Shown in pieces: positions 1-8,794 of a stretch of 54,102 nt of DNA; within the stretch, counting starts at the first letter, position 1, and every line of letters begins with the position of its first letter. Origin of the DNA: JAVVUJ01 sp964582545 (GTDB lineage: Bacteria > Bacillota > Clostridia > Peptostreptococcales > Anaerovoracaceae); contig CAZOSB010000017.1 in NCBI GenBank assembly GCA_964582545.1, positions 1-54,102 of the forward strand, in the 5' to 3' direction. The notes beneath the pieces were generated by a model. That model was not told the origin of the DNA, ran no database searches, and saw nothing but the letters and a program-made list of their open reading frames with translations. The position numbers and the translations under genes are program-made.

Positions 1-1373
1 TGTTGTTCTATGGTTTTTTTCACTATGGAAAGTCCTAATCCCGTACCGGTGATGGCTCGTTTATGGTGTTTATCCTCTTTATAATAGCGATCCCAAATAT
101 AGGGTAGGCTTTCCCGGGAAATTCCGGTGCCATGATCTTTTATAGAAATTTTCACTTGATTTTCAATAATGGATTGATTTACATCAATTAATTTATCGTC
201 ACCGCAATAGTTGATGGCGTTAGTTAATAAATTATAAAAGACTCTTGAAATTTTGTTTTCATCTGCTAAAATTTCAATGGTTTCATCATATTGAAAAGAG
301 ATGGTATATCCTTCGCTTTTCAAAAGTGTAGAAAGCCTTTCGGTAATAGTTTGGAGACTATCTGTCAAATTATAAAGTCTTGGATTTATCTCTTGGGGAT
401 TTTGCTCCAAGGCGGAGATATCCAAAATATCGTTTACTAAATTTGTCAAATGATTGGATTCCTCCACGATAATCTGAGCGTTTTCTCTGGTAAGCTCTTG
501 GGGAAGATCTCGCATGGCTTCCGCATAACCGGAGATAAGGGTGAGGGGGGTTCGCAGGTCGTGGGATACGTTGGCCATGAGCTCTCGTCTCACCTTTTCC
601 GTCTTTGCCAATTCCTTTGCAGTGAGATTTAAGGTTTCAGATAACTCATTGATCTCCTTATAACCTTCTCCCTGAAACACTACATCATAGGTACCTTTAG
701 CCAATGTCTTGGCACTCTCGTTGATTGCCGCTATAGGTTTTGACAAACCTCTGGCCATCAGGAAAGCCAAGAATACGGAGAATAAAATCATGAAAACCGT
801 AATGAAGTAAAGAAGAATTTTTAGCGTTTCCAAGGTTGCATTTACAGGGGATATTATTGAGTTCAAAAGAATTACGGAGGTATCACCCTGACCATCGGTC
901 ATCACTTTTGCATAGATGATGCTCTCGGGAAAGGGTGCTCCCGCCAGGTTTTTTTTGCCCTTGCCCATATGTCTACCACCGTAGTACTCCATCAGCTCCC
1001 CACCGTTTTCTAAAGCTTTTCTTAATATCAAAAGTTTTTCCACGCTGGGCATTTTATGGATAACACACTCGCGAACCACATCGGCAGAGTAAACCTCAGC
1101 CCCATTTTTGGTTATGATTTCTATGCAGATATCCTTGCTGTTAGATATTTGGTCAATCAATTCTTCATAATTGTTTGCATTGATAGTTTTGATGATAGCA
1201 TTTGCATCGGATTTTATTTCCTTTATCTTAATGGCTTTATAGATGTCATCCAGAAATACTACTTGGAAAAGCCATAGGATCAATAAAAGCAAGGCACAAA
1301 AACTCAGCAGGAACAAATAAATCTTCCATTGTAGGCTGAGCTGATGGAGCTTTATTGATTTGAGTTTACCCAT
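1..1373 (-). CDS. Sensor histidine kinase (3' end cut off by window edge)
   Basis: This is a membrane sensor kinase that would phosphorylate the response regulator encoded just upstream. The visible 457 residues give a first membrane segment (about 18-41), an extracytoplasmic sensing region (42-180), a second membrane segment (183-208) and a HAMP linker. The dimerisation/phosphoacceptor box is ANVSHDLRTPLT with H271. An N box (YNLLTNAINY) and glycine boxes (DHGTGI, then GTGLGLSIVK) follow. Only the extreme C-terminus is missing. The ATG at 1373 directly precedes the first membrane helix. The gene lies 59 bp behind the response regulator, so they are probably co-transcribed. The ligand is unknown; the sensing domain is not one I recognise. 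Confidence 0.93.
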   Translation of the reverse strand, partial: MGKLKSIKLHQLSLQWKIYLFLLSFCALLLLILWLFQVVFLDDIYKAIKIKEIKSDANAIIKTINANNYEELIDQISNSKDICIEIITKNGAEVYSADVVRECVIHKMPSVEKLLILRKALENGGELMEYYGGRHMGKGKKNLAGAPFPESIIYAKVMTDGQGDTSVILLNSIISPVNATLETLKILLYFITVFMILFSVFLAFLMARGLSKPIAAINESAKTLAKGTYDVVFQGEGYKEINELSETLNLTAKELAKTEKVRRELMANVSHDLRTPLTLISGYAEAMRDLPQELTRENAQIIVEESNHLTNLVNDILDISALEQNPQEINPRLYNLTDSLQTITERLSTLLKSEGYTISFQYDETIEILADENKISRVFYNLLTNAINYCGDDKLIDVNQSIIENQVKISIKDHGTGISRESLPYIWDRYYKEDKHHKRAITGTGLGLSIVKKTIEQ

Positions 1374-1432
1374 GGCAGGCTTTTTCCTTTCACATTTCTT
1401 TTGAATTAATTTTAATTTAAGTTGTACGTAAC

Positions 1433-2104
1433 CTATCCTTCAAAGCGATAACCTACTCCACGGAGTGTAGTTATAAATTTGGCATAATTGCCTAAAGATT
1501 TTCGGAGAAGTTTAATGTGAGTGTCAAGGGTTCGATCATCGCCGTAGTAGTCGTAGCCCCAAACCTCCGTAATCAGCTTTTCTCTGGAAAGGGCCATGTT
1601 TTTATTTTGAACCATATAGAAAATTAAGTCGTATTCCTTTGGGGATAGATTTACAGAACCTCCATCAATCATGATTTTACGGGCGGTAAAGTCCACTTGC
1701 AGACCTTCCTTCTCGAATACCTCATGTGGGGCATTTGCATTTTTATGACTGCGTTTTAATATGGCATCCAAACGAAGCATCAATTCTTTTGGAGAAAAGG
1801 GTTTCACCACATAATCGTCTATTCCGAGTTCAAATCCATGAATTTTATCGTATTCTTCCCCTCTGGCGGAAAGCATCAAAATGGGGATGTCCTTGTGTTT
1901 TTTGATTTCCTTCACAGCAGAGAAACCATCCAACTCCGGCATCATTGCATCCATGATGAGGATGTCGTAATTGTGTTCTCTGCAAAGGCTGATAGCCTCC
2001 AAACCATCTTTGGCTTCGGAGGCTTCATGACCTTCAAACTCTGCATATTTTTTTATGAGCATTCGGATTTTTTCTTCATCGTCAATAATTAAAATTTTAT
2101 ACAA
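1433..2104 (-). CDS. OmpR/PhoB-family response regulator
   Basis: This is a DNA-binding response regulator of 223 residues, partner of the kinase that follows it. The receiver domain (1-115) has the acidic pocket (IIDDEE), phosphoacceptor D52 in IMDAMMPELDG, and K101 in VVKPF. The C-terminal winged helix (about 125-222) carries the usual LSPKEYDLI and TLRGVGYRFEG signatures. The start is a TTG at 2104 with a GAGGT ribosome site seven bases upstream. It lies 92 bp behind the DUF2680 gene on the same strand. The most plausible targets are its own operon and the secreted DUF2680 protein, but this is inferred from position only. Confidence 0.95.
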   Translation of the reverse strand: MYKILIIDDEEKIRMLIKKYAEFEGHEASEAKDGLEAISLCREHNYDILIMDAMMPELDGFSAVKEIKKHKDIPILMLSARGEEYDKIHGFELGIDDYVVKPFSPKELMLRLDAILKRSHKNANAPHEVFEKEGLQVDFTARKIMIDGGSVNLSPKEYDLIFYMVQNKNMALSREKLITEVWGYDYYGDDRTLDTHIKLLRKSLGNYAKFITTLRGVGYRFEG

Positions 2105-2196
2105 TGGACTTACCTCATGGTTCGTGCACTAAAGTAAACGATTATTATAAATCATACAGGAAATATGGTGCTAGGTCAATATTTGTAATGATTGAT

Positions 2197-2688
2197 TTAA
2201 TTATTGGCTTGTGGGCAGAATGCACCGTCACCTCGACCTGCAAATCCAGCCCTTCCACCTTTACCGCCACCCATGGGCAAATTTCCACACTCGCGTTTGA
2301 AGTCGCTTCTTTCGGAAATTTGCGCCTTCATATCTGCAGCTGTTTCTGAATCGATTAAGTCCCACTCAACGTACTTATCGATGATAGATTCTTCGATTTT
2401 GGACTGCTGATCTTTCATTTTATAAATCTCTTCTTTTTGAGAATCTGTCAAACTGTTCCATTTGTCATTTGCGGAAACCATTTGCTCTCTGCGAGCATCC
2501 ATCTGTGCTTTTTGTTCAGCCGTAAGTTCAGGGCGCGTTGGTTGGTCGCCAAAGAATTTTCCGGCCATAGCTCCCGCTGTAATGCTGTCTACAATATCCG
2601 TAGGTGTTGTTGCAGCAAAGGCGGTTACGCTCATGGCAAAGACTAACGTCAGTGCGGCCAAAATCATAAAAATTTTTCTCTTTTTCAT
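2197..2688 (-). CDS. Secreted DUF2680 (YckD-like) protein
   Basis: This is a small exported protein of 163 residues. A signal peptide is clear: KKRK, then a hydrophobic stretch to about residue 25 ending at AFA-A. The middle (about 55-130) is helical and charged, with PELTAEQKAQMDARREQM and LTDSQKEEIYKMKDQQ, the layout of DUF2680/YckD proteins. The tail is glycine-rich with two cysteines (ECGNLPMGGG and GDGAFCPQ). Function is unknown. Its position before a two-component system recalls envelope accessory proteins such as CpxP or Spy, but that is only an analogy. The start follows a GAGGT ribosome site. Confidence 0.85.
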   Translation of the reverse strand: MKKRKIFMILAALTLVFAMSVTAFAATTPTDIVDSITAGAMAGKFFGDQPTRPELTAEQKAQMDARREQMVSANDKWNSLTDSQKEEIYKMKDQQSKIEESIIDKYVEWDLIDSETAADMKAQISERSDFKRECGNLPMGGGKGGRAGFAGRGDGAFCPQANN

Positions 2689-2850
2689 CGAATTACCTCA
2701 ACTTTCTTTTTTTGATTGATTCTTTCTGCACTTGTTGCAGTGTCTATAGGATAACCATGGTTTGTGAAGACTGTATGAACAAATTCTGAAAAATAAAAAA
2801 ATTATTTAAGTAATTCATGTTTAGAAAATTTTTTAATTTTTAAAGGACTT

Positions 2851-2860
2851 GTGCTATAAT
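2851..2860 (+). promoter_or_regulatory. Extended -10 promoter for dinB
   Basis: The extended -10 element TGCTATAAT (2852-2860) sits 34 bases before the dinB start. No good -35 lies at the usual distance, which suits an extended -10 promoter. I see no LexA-like box here. The opposite strand of the same 206-bp gap must hold the promoter for the DUF2680 gene, but I cannot place it. Confidence 0.5.
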
Positions 2861-2894
2861 AAAATAAAAGTAAACATTTTACAAGGTGAGTTGA

Positions 2895-4103
2895 ATGGAA
2901 AGAACGGTTTTACATTGTGATTTAAATGGGTTTTATGCTTCTGTGGAGTGTGCATTAAATCCGGCCTTAAAAGAGGTTCCTATGGCGGTAGGAGGGAACC
3001 CTGAAAATCGTCATGGAATAATTTTAGCTAAGAATGAATTAGCAAAGAAATACAACGTAAAAACCGCAGAGACCATCTGGCAGGCCAAAAGGAAATGCCC
3101 CCAGCTCGTTATGGTACCGCCTCATCATGGGCAATATGCACGCTACTCTCGTTTGGTAAATGAAATCTACGCAGAGTTTACAGATTTGGTGGAACCCTTT
3201 GGCATTGATGAAAGTTGGCTGGATGTAACGGCGGTATCCAATTTGTTTGGAAGTGGTCCTGAAATAGCAGACAAACTAAGGGCAATCGTAAAGGAGAGAT
3301 TGGACTTAACCATTTCTGTAGGGGTATCCTTTAATAAAATTTTTGCAAAATTGGGAAGTGACTATAAAAAACCGGATGCAACCACCATCATTTCCCGTGA
3401 AAATTATAAGGAATTGGTCTTTCCTTTGCCTGTTTCAGACCTCTTATATGTGGGTAAAATTGCAACAGAAGTCTTAAAGGCGTTAGACATCAAGACCATC
3501 GGTCAGTTGGCAAAGAGTGATAAAGCTTTGATTTCTGCCAAGTTGGGTAAGATGGGAGAACTGATTCATGATTATGCAAACGGTATAGATGACAGCCCCG
3601 TAAAGTCGGTAGCTCAGGCAAGGGATGTAAAATCCGTCGGCAACGGAATGACGTTTAAGCGAGACTTGATCGGTCTTCAGGATATTAAGACGGGGGTATG
3701 GGCTCTGGCGGATGAAGTGGCAGGTCGAATGCGAAGATACGGCGTCAAATGCCGAGTGGTGCAGGTGCTTATCAAGGATCCCAATTTTAAAAGCATCTCA
3801 CGACAGAAAACACTATCTGTGCCCACCCATCTGGCAAAGGAAATGGCAGATGTGGTCATGGAAATCATAGGAGAATCCTGGAATGAAAAAGCACCGATCA
3901 GGATGCTCACCATAACCGGGGCAAACCTTGTGGGAGGGGAACACTATGGAGAGCAGCTTTCCTTCTTTGAGGAAAGACCTAATTTCAATCGGGAAAAACA
4001 GGAGAAGCTGGAAAATACTTTGGATCAAATCCGGGAGAAGTATGGTAAAAATTCTGTAGAGCTGGGAGGCATCCTGAAAAATGATATCGGTGTAGAAGGA
4101 TAA
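2895..4103 (+). CDS. dinB: DNA polymerase IV (Y-family)
   Basis: This is a low-fidelity lesion-bypass polymerase of 402 residues, of normal length. The palm motif HCDLNGFYASVE has catalytic D9. The second motif, GIDESWLDVT, supplies D105 and E106. The family more often has a serine before IDE and a phenylalanine before LD, so FGIDESW is a mild variant. Helix-hairpin-helix and little-finger regions follow. The C-terminal QLSFFEE is a plausible beta-clamp binding motif. The gene has its own promoter and the ribosome site AAGGTGAG. It stands alone and is divergent from the DUF2680/two-component genes. Confidence 0.96.
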   Translation: MERTVLHCDLNGFYASVECALNPALKEVPMAVGGNPENRHGIILAKNELAKKYNVKTAETIWQAKRKCPQLVMVPPHHGQYARYSRLVNEIYAEFTDLVEPFGIDESWLDVTAVSNLFGSGPEIADKLRAIVKERLDLTISVGVSFNKIFAKLGSDYKKPDATTIISRENYKELVFPLPVSDLLYVGKIATEVLKALDIKTIGQLAKSDKALISAKLGKMGELIHDYANGIDDSPVKSVAQARDVKSVGNGMTFKRDLIGLQDIKTGVWALADEVAGRMRRYGVKCRVVQVLIKDPNFKSISRQKTLSVPTHLAKEMADVVMEIIGESWNEKAPIRMLTITGANLVGGEHYGEQLSFFEERPNFNREKQEKLENTLDQIREKYGKNSVELGGILKNDIGVEG

Positions 4104-4174
4104 AAAATTTGAAATAATATAACAATCTGATTACAAAATCATGATAAGGTTGATTATTTTTTCATAAAGGCATA

Positions 4175-4203
4175 TACTAATTTAGTAATTTACTAAATTA
4201 GTA
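4175..4203. repeat. Double palindrome, operator-like
   Basis: A perfect inverted repeat has 13-bp arms around a 3-bp centre. Each arm is itself a near-palindrome of form TACTAA-N-TTAGTA, so the site reads as two copies of the same 13-bp box spaced by ATT. There is no T-tract, so it is not an intrinsic terminator. It sits 119 bp before the next gene and 72 bp after dinB. The best reading is a pair of binding sites for a dimeric regulator; the regulator is not identifiable from the window. The rest of the 218-bp gap shows nothing I recognise. Confidence 0.6.
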
Positions 4204-4321
4204 GTTGGTTTGAAAATTGTAAGACTTAAATTTGGAAAAATGATTCTTAAGAAGCAGTTCGTCAATATAATTTTTTTGAATACGAAGTCTACTAGCAACC
4301 AGCTGGATATGGAGGGGAAAG

Positions 4322-4798
4322 ATGAAAATACCTACAAGCTTAAAGCATAAACCAGTAATCGTTTCTGAAGGTTACGATCAAATTGACGGGAGAATTGAGG
4401 ACTCCGATGCCAAAGGATTGTCCATTGGGTTGGCCCAGTGGAACGATCGTGGAAAAGTGGAAGCTTCTGCCAAAATCTGGCGTTATACAGGAGAAAAATG
4501 GTCCAGACAGTCAGAAGAAATGCCTTTGCACAGAGTTTTAGATTTAGCTATATTTTTATGTCGTACAAAATTGTATTTTAGGGAAGCCTATCAGTATAAG
4601 AAAATGTACGATGAGAGCAATCCTCAAATCGATCGTATTGCTTTACAGGGAGGCGCCATGAACGTGGCTGTATGTACTGAAAATGAAAAGCTTGACGAGG
4701 ATATACAGTTGCTTTACAATGCTCTGGCTAAAGACGATGAACTTTTAGGGGAAAGACTCAGCAGACTTTCAGCGATTTTAAAGGAAATGGGTTATTAA
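4322..4798 (+). CDS. Small conserved protein, DUF6530-like
   Basis: This is a 158-residue soluble protein without signal peptide or membrane segment. Features are an N-terminal KHKPVIVSEGYDQIDGR, a central GLSIGLAQWN, IWRYTGEKWSRQSEEMPLHR, and a helical C-terminus. I recognise this pattern from a small Firmicute family annotated DUF6530, with moderate confidence. No catalytic motif is evident and I assign no function. The ribosome site GGAGGGGAAAG lies immediately upstream. Its only notable context is the double palindrome in its upstream region, which suggests that it is regulated. Confidence 0.75.
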   Translation: MKIPTSLKHKPVIVSEGYDQIDGRIEDSDAKGLSIGLAQWNDRGKVEASAKIWRYTGEKWSRQSEEMPLHRVLDLAIFLCRTKLYFREAYQYKKMYDESNPQIDRIALQGGAMNVAVCTENEKLDEDIQLLYNALAKDDELLGERLSRLSAILKEMGY

Positions 4799-4874
4799 AC
4801 TTTGATAAAACCAGAAAATTAGCAGAATTAAAGACTTTTAGAACTAAGAATATGACAGATCGGAGAAATATTGG

Positions 4875-5861
4875 ATGGATTCATTTGTAATGCTTGAGAT
4901 GACGTTAATTTCCATTGGCTTTGTCATTATGTCGGTAGCTATTTTTTTATACTTTCGACTTGCTAAAAAAATTGACTTAGTCAAGGGGCATATTGACAGA
5001 TTAACCTTGAACTTGTTTAGACTTTATATTATTTTAATGATATTCTTTTTAATAGGGTATGGGTTTATAGATGCATCTTTAAAGCTGGGACTATCCTTTG
5101 ATAGCATGCTTTTAATCAGCTTTATCTTTTTCTTCGGTGGTGTATTCGTAATCATCGGAATTATCGTGCAGCTTCGTCTTACGGACTGTATTTATAATGG
5201 GAATATTCAGGTGATTAAAACTTTAGTAAGTGCAGTAGAAGCCAGAGACTTAAACCTCAAAGGACATTCCATGCATGTGATGGCCATTACCCTTCTTATT
5301 TATGACCATTTACCAAAGAATAAAACTCATAATATCGATAGAGAAAAATTAGAGTATGCTAGCTTGTTGCACGACATCGGTAAATTAGGAATTCCGGAAA
5401 GCATCTTAAATAAGCCGGGTAAGCTTAACGATGAGGAATGGGTCATTATGAAGGATCACCCGAGGATTGGCACGGTAATTCTAAATGACATCGATGGACT
5501 GAAAGACACTAACGATTGGATTTTATATCATCATGAGAGGATGGATGGTAAAGGGTATTATCACCTAGAGGGAGAAAACATTCCCTTTGCAGCAAAGATC
5601 ATCTCCATAGCGGATTCCTACTCTGCTATCGTTATGCGCCGATCCTATAAAAAAGCTTTGGAACATCATGAGGCTATCAAAATTATGCGGGAGTGTTCTG
5701 GAAGTCAATTCGATTCGTATATCTTTGAGGTTTTTGCAGAAATTAATGAGGTTGAAGTGAAAAAACATCTGTCTTTACTGGAGCAAAGTCAACAACTAAT
5801 CGAGGATATTCCTTCAGTAAGAACAATTTTGCTTCAATCAGAGGGTAAAGAGGAGAATTAG
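4875..5861 (+). CDS. Membrane HD-GYP domain protein
   Basis: This is a probable cyclic-di-GMP phosphodiesterase of 328 residues. About three membrane helices fill residues 1-105. An HD domain follows with H166/D167 in LLHDIGKLGIPE, then KDHPRIG and HHERMDGKGYY. The canonical GYP triplet is GYY here; the other metal-binding residues look intact, so activity is possible but uncertain. No receiver or PAS domain is present, so the membrane part may sense the signal. GGAG lies eight bases before the ATG. Its stop overlaps the stop of the convergent TauE gene in a shared TTAG. Confidence 0.88.
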   Translation: MDSFVMLEMTLISIGFVIMSVAIFLYFRLAKKIDLVKGHIDRLTLNLFRLYIILMIFFLIGYGFIDASLKLGLSFDSMLLISFIFFFGGVFVIIGIIVQLRLTDCIYNGNIQVIKTLVSAVEARDLNLKGHSMHVMAITLLIYDHLPKNKTHNIDREKLEYASLLHDIGKLGIPESILNKPGKLNDEEWVIMKDHPRIGTVILNDIDGLKDTNDWILYHHERMDGKGYYHLEGENIPFAAKIISIADSYSAIVMRRSYKKALEHHEAIKIMRECSGSQFDSYIFEVFAEINEVEVKKHLSLLEQSQQLIEDIPSVRTILLQSEGKEEN

Positions 5862-6646
5862 AGTATTAACCTGATGATATTAAAGACGTTGATTCCGATA
5901 ACAAGGGTTAACACCGTATTAAAGGTCAACAGTACATGTTTTGCGGAGAGTGTCTTACCCAATTTTGACCCCAAGATACCACCTATAATACCTGCGGGAA
6001 TCATCAGGAGCAAAAGGCGCAAATCAAAATCTTTTAAGTCTCCCAATAAGAATACTTGCAATATTTTAGCCGATTGTGAAAATAAGATTAAAATGATGGA
6101 ATTCACAGCGGCTTTTTTCGTGTCCATAGAAAAGAACAGACTAAGAATCACCAGATTAATGGGTCCTCCTCCAATTCCAAAGTAAGTGGAAATGGCTCCC
6201 AGCAGGACTCCGATTGCAACAATAAACCCTTTGTTCTCTATCTGAAAGGTTTTGTAGGTCTTACCCTTGTTCATATAAAGGATGACAAAGAGTAACAGAA
6301 GCGTTAAACCCGAACTTTGCATGATCTTTATGATCACTTCATTTTCGATAGATAAAATGGTTTCGTTAAATAAAAAATTTCCGAAATTTCCGCCTAAAGC
6401 ACCACCCAAAGCCAAAAAAGCCCCAGTCTTTAATTGAAACCTTGTACCATAAATCAAATGCTTTATGGTGGATGCAATGGCCATGGACAGCACGGTAAAA
6501 GAGGACAGCAGGTTGATGGTGGCTACATCATAGGTGCTGAAAATGTCTAAAACAGGCTTGATAATGATGCCGCCGCCTAAACCGGAAATGGCTCCTACCG
6601 TACATGCCAGAAAGGCGACTAAAAAATATAAAATCGGATTATTCAA
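5858..6646 (-). CDS. TauE/SafE-family anion exporter
   Basis: This is an integral membrane protein of about 262 residues with roughly eight helices. The duplicated family signature is visible as GAISGLGGGIIIKPVLD near the N-terminus and GAISTYFGIGGGPINL in the second half. Members export sulfite, sulfoacetate or related anions. I place the start at a TTG whose bases overlap the stop of the upstream alkylsulfatase gene, because GGAG lies seven bases before it and the protein then starts just before the first helix. An ATG at 6682 and a TTG at 6694 are in frame but lack ribosome sites. Coupling with the alkylsulfatase suggests export of sulfate-derived anion; this is inference. Confidence 0.9.
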   Translation of the reverse strand: MNNPILYFLVAFLACTVGAISGLGGGIIIKPVLDIFSTYDVATINLLSSFTVLSMAIASTIKHLIYGTRFQLKTGAFLALGGALGGNFGNFLFNETILSIENEVIIKIMQSSGLTLLLLFVILYMNKGKTYKTFQIENKGFIVAIGVLLGAISTYFGIGGGPINLVILSLFFSMDTKKAAVNSIILILFSQSAKILQVFLLGDLKDFDLRLLLLMIPAGIIGGILGSKLGKTLSAKHVLLTFNTVLTLVIGINVFNIIRLIL

Positions 6647-8369
6647 AGGGAAACTCCATATCAAAGAGAGGGGTAAACCCATCGAAGTATTCAAAGAATT
6701 CCACTATTTTTTCAAGAGGTAGTGTTGTATCAACCTTACCTTCATGGAATAATTCTTCAACGGTTTTCAGTTTGGTAAAGATCAAAAGATAGTCAAGCCT
6801 TTTTAAACTGATTTTACCGATGGTAGGATAATCTCCGGATTTATGAACCTCCATGATTCCATACCTGATTTCTAAATCGTTAATAATATCACAGTCGGTA
6901 AGATGAATGGTCAGACCGGTATGGACTTGATTGCTTTTTATTCCATTGAGCTTTACCTTTAAGCAATCCCAAAGGTATTGCGGTGGAACATTTGTAAGAG
7001 AATCAAAATATACGCCTGGACCATTAAATTCAGGAACTACTTTTTTCACTTCTTCAAAATGTCCTTCTAAGTTCATGGCTTGGGTCATATACCAGTTTCT
7101 GAATGGACCGTTTTCCGTGGCATAACCCAGATGGCGAAGGGCGGTTGCCTTTAAAGCTCTGGCTTCCATATCCTTGGGATCGGACTTGACCAAATTGGAT
7201 AAAAGTTCTGCCGCCAATCTGTAGTTTTTGGAATAAATGGATTTTTGTCCTTCCCATAAAAGATTATCCCGTCCAATGATTCTCACGTATTCTTTTGCAA
7301 GTTCAGCAGGAGGTAGGGGATCCAGCGTTGCAGCATCTCCGTTAAACCATCCCACGTTCATGGAAAAAACCAGTTTTACACCTTGAATAAAGGTGCCATA
7401 ATGTTCGCCCATTCTAGGTCGTTGAAACAGGTGAGGGGGCAGCTTTTCCAATTCTTTGATGATATTATCAGGGGTCAGACCCTTGTTGATCAAACGAATG
7501 GTTTGGTCGTGAGTATATTGAATCATATCTCGATAGTCACGAAGATGATCCGCACATTCCTTTGAACCTTCGATGGGTCTCATGTGGTTTCCGACGATAT
7601 ATTCCGCAGGCAAGGTTCTCATGAAGTCAATGGAAGCAATCCATACCAATGGATCTCGACTGGAGCCTCTGATGGAATACAGGTTGGGGAAGTTTTCTCC
7701 CTGAATACATTCCGCAACATGAAGAATTTTTTCATTTGGCATCCAAACACAAATTTCGTCTTTACACTCGGAGGGAATATGATAAATTTCAAAATCGATG
7801 CCACAAATAGTGATTTTTAACTTTTCGTCTACGAATTCTGTGGGAAGAATGAAATGTTGCTCATCTTTACGCATCATGGGTCCTAAACCTAAATTTACCC
7901 GCCCATCTTCTCCTTCCGGTAACAAGTATCCATACATATACATGGCTCTGCCGATTTTAATATCCGCCAGAATTCCCGTCATCTTCGCCAATTCGTATTC
8001 AAAATCTTTATGGGCGATGATGACACAATTTCCATTTTTTACTTCCTCTTCTGTGGTACATGCCTTCACTCCCGCCCAATGATCCGGATGATGATGAGTG
8101 TAAATTACTCCATTAACGGGTTTATCTGTGACCTTCCGGAATTCTACCATGATTTCTTCCATGGCATTATGAGATTCGCAAGGGTCGATGATGATAATGC
8201 CCTTATCTCCCTCAATCATCACAGGGGTTTCTATGGCATAACCCACGGCGGTATATACTTGACTGGCTGTCTTATAAACCTTTTTCTCAAATATTTTAGA
8301 ATGCTCTGTGAGCCTTTTGTTAATTTTAGGTGAATCTTCTGCATAAGCAAAATTATTCTTCATCTTCAT
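6639..8369 (-). CDS. Alkylsulfatase, metallo-beta-lactamase fold (SdsA/BDS1-like)
   Basis: This enzyme would hydrolyse alkyl sulfate esters to alcohol plus sulfate. It has about 576 residues and no signal peptide, so it is probably cytoplasmic. The metal motif THHHPDHWAG gives H92, H94, D96 and H97. VGNHMRPIEGS and MNVGWFNGDAATLDPLPP match the alkylsulfatase dimerisation region. The C-terminal ~120 residues resemble the SCP2-like lipid-binding domain of this family. I prefer the ATG at 8369, eight bases after AAGGA; ATGs at 8378 and 8363 are alternatives. It is translationally coupled to the TauE/SafE exporter. Confidence 0.9.
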   Translation of the reverse strand: MKMKNNFAYAEDSPKINKRLTEHSKIFEKKVYKTASQVYTAVGYAIETPVMIEGDKGIIIIDPCESHNAMEEIMVEFRKVTDKPVNGVIYTHHHPDHWAGVKACTTEEEVKNGNCVIIAHKDFEYELAKMTGILADIKIGRAMYMYGYLLPEGEDGRVNLGLGPMMRKDEQHFILPTEFVDEKLKITICGIDFEIYHIPSECKDEICVWMPNEKILHVAECIQGENFPNLYSIRGSSRDPLVWIASIDFMRTLPAEYIVGNHMRPIEGSKECADHLRDYRDMIQYTHDQTIRLINKGLTPDNIIKELEKLPPHLFQRPRMGEHYGTFIQGVKLVFSMNVGWFNGDAATLDPLPPAELAKEYVRIIGRDNLLWEGQKSIYSKNYRLAAELLSNLVKSDPKDMEARALKATALRHLGYATENGPFRNWYMTQAMNLEGHFEEVKKVVPEFNGPGVYFDSLTNVPPQYLWDCLKVKLNGIKSNQVHTGLTIHLTDCDIINDLEIRYGIMEVHKSGDYPTIGKISLKRLDYLLIFTKLKTVEELFHEGKVDTTLPLEKIVEFFEYFDGFTPLFDMEFPFE

Positions 8370-8395
8370 TTGAATCATTCCTTTCTTAGATGCTA

Positions 8396-8794
8396 TCTAC
8401 GCCTATTATTGTCAGAAAAGAATGATTTCATGTATTCTAAAACCAAGCGATGGTAAGGAGATGAACGCCTTTGCAGCTTATCATAAATTCTTACTTGACA
8501 AAATATAAATATTGTATATAATCTATATATACAATATGATAATGTATCATTTTATAATAAATATAAAATAAATTAATTTATTGAATGAGATATAAAATCA
8601 ATAAATTGTTTAAATTATAAAGTTATAAAGAATTCCGATTTTATTTTACATTTTTATTTTATTTTGGATCTGCATTTTGCATTTTATGTCAAATTTATTA
8701 TTACTTATTTCGATATTCCCATATAAAACTTTATATTAATAAACAAAAGATTTTTAGCGCTTAGAAAGATCTAAAGGAGGATGATATTTTACAG
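8396..8794. other. 399-bp intergenic region before the GntR/ABC operon
   Basis: The gap separates two divergent units, the alkylsulfatase and GntR genes, and is extremely AT-rich. It holds one clear promoter/operator (8495-8537, listed separately). The remaining ~250 bp would be a long leader for the GntR gene. I find no riboswitch-like fold or protein-coding gene in it. No promoter for the alkylsulfatase can be fixed. Confidence 0.5.
8495..8537 (+). promoter_or_regulatory. Promoter with overlapping YtrA-type operator
   Basis: TTGACA (8495-8500) is followed after 16 bp by TATAAT (8517-8522). An inverted repeat with 12-bp arms (ATATTGTATATA, 5-bp spacer) spans 8509-8537 and covers the -10. 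It contains GT-N15-AC (8514-8532), the pattern I associate with YtrA-subfamily GntR operators. The downstream gene encodes such a regulator, so autorepression is likely. Confidence 0.6.

Noticed and set aside
8461..8508. A 15-codon open frame with AAGGAG directly before the ATG
   Set aside because: The ribosome site touches the start codon with no spacing, the peptide is featureless, and its 3' part overlaps the TTGACA of the GntR promoter.
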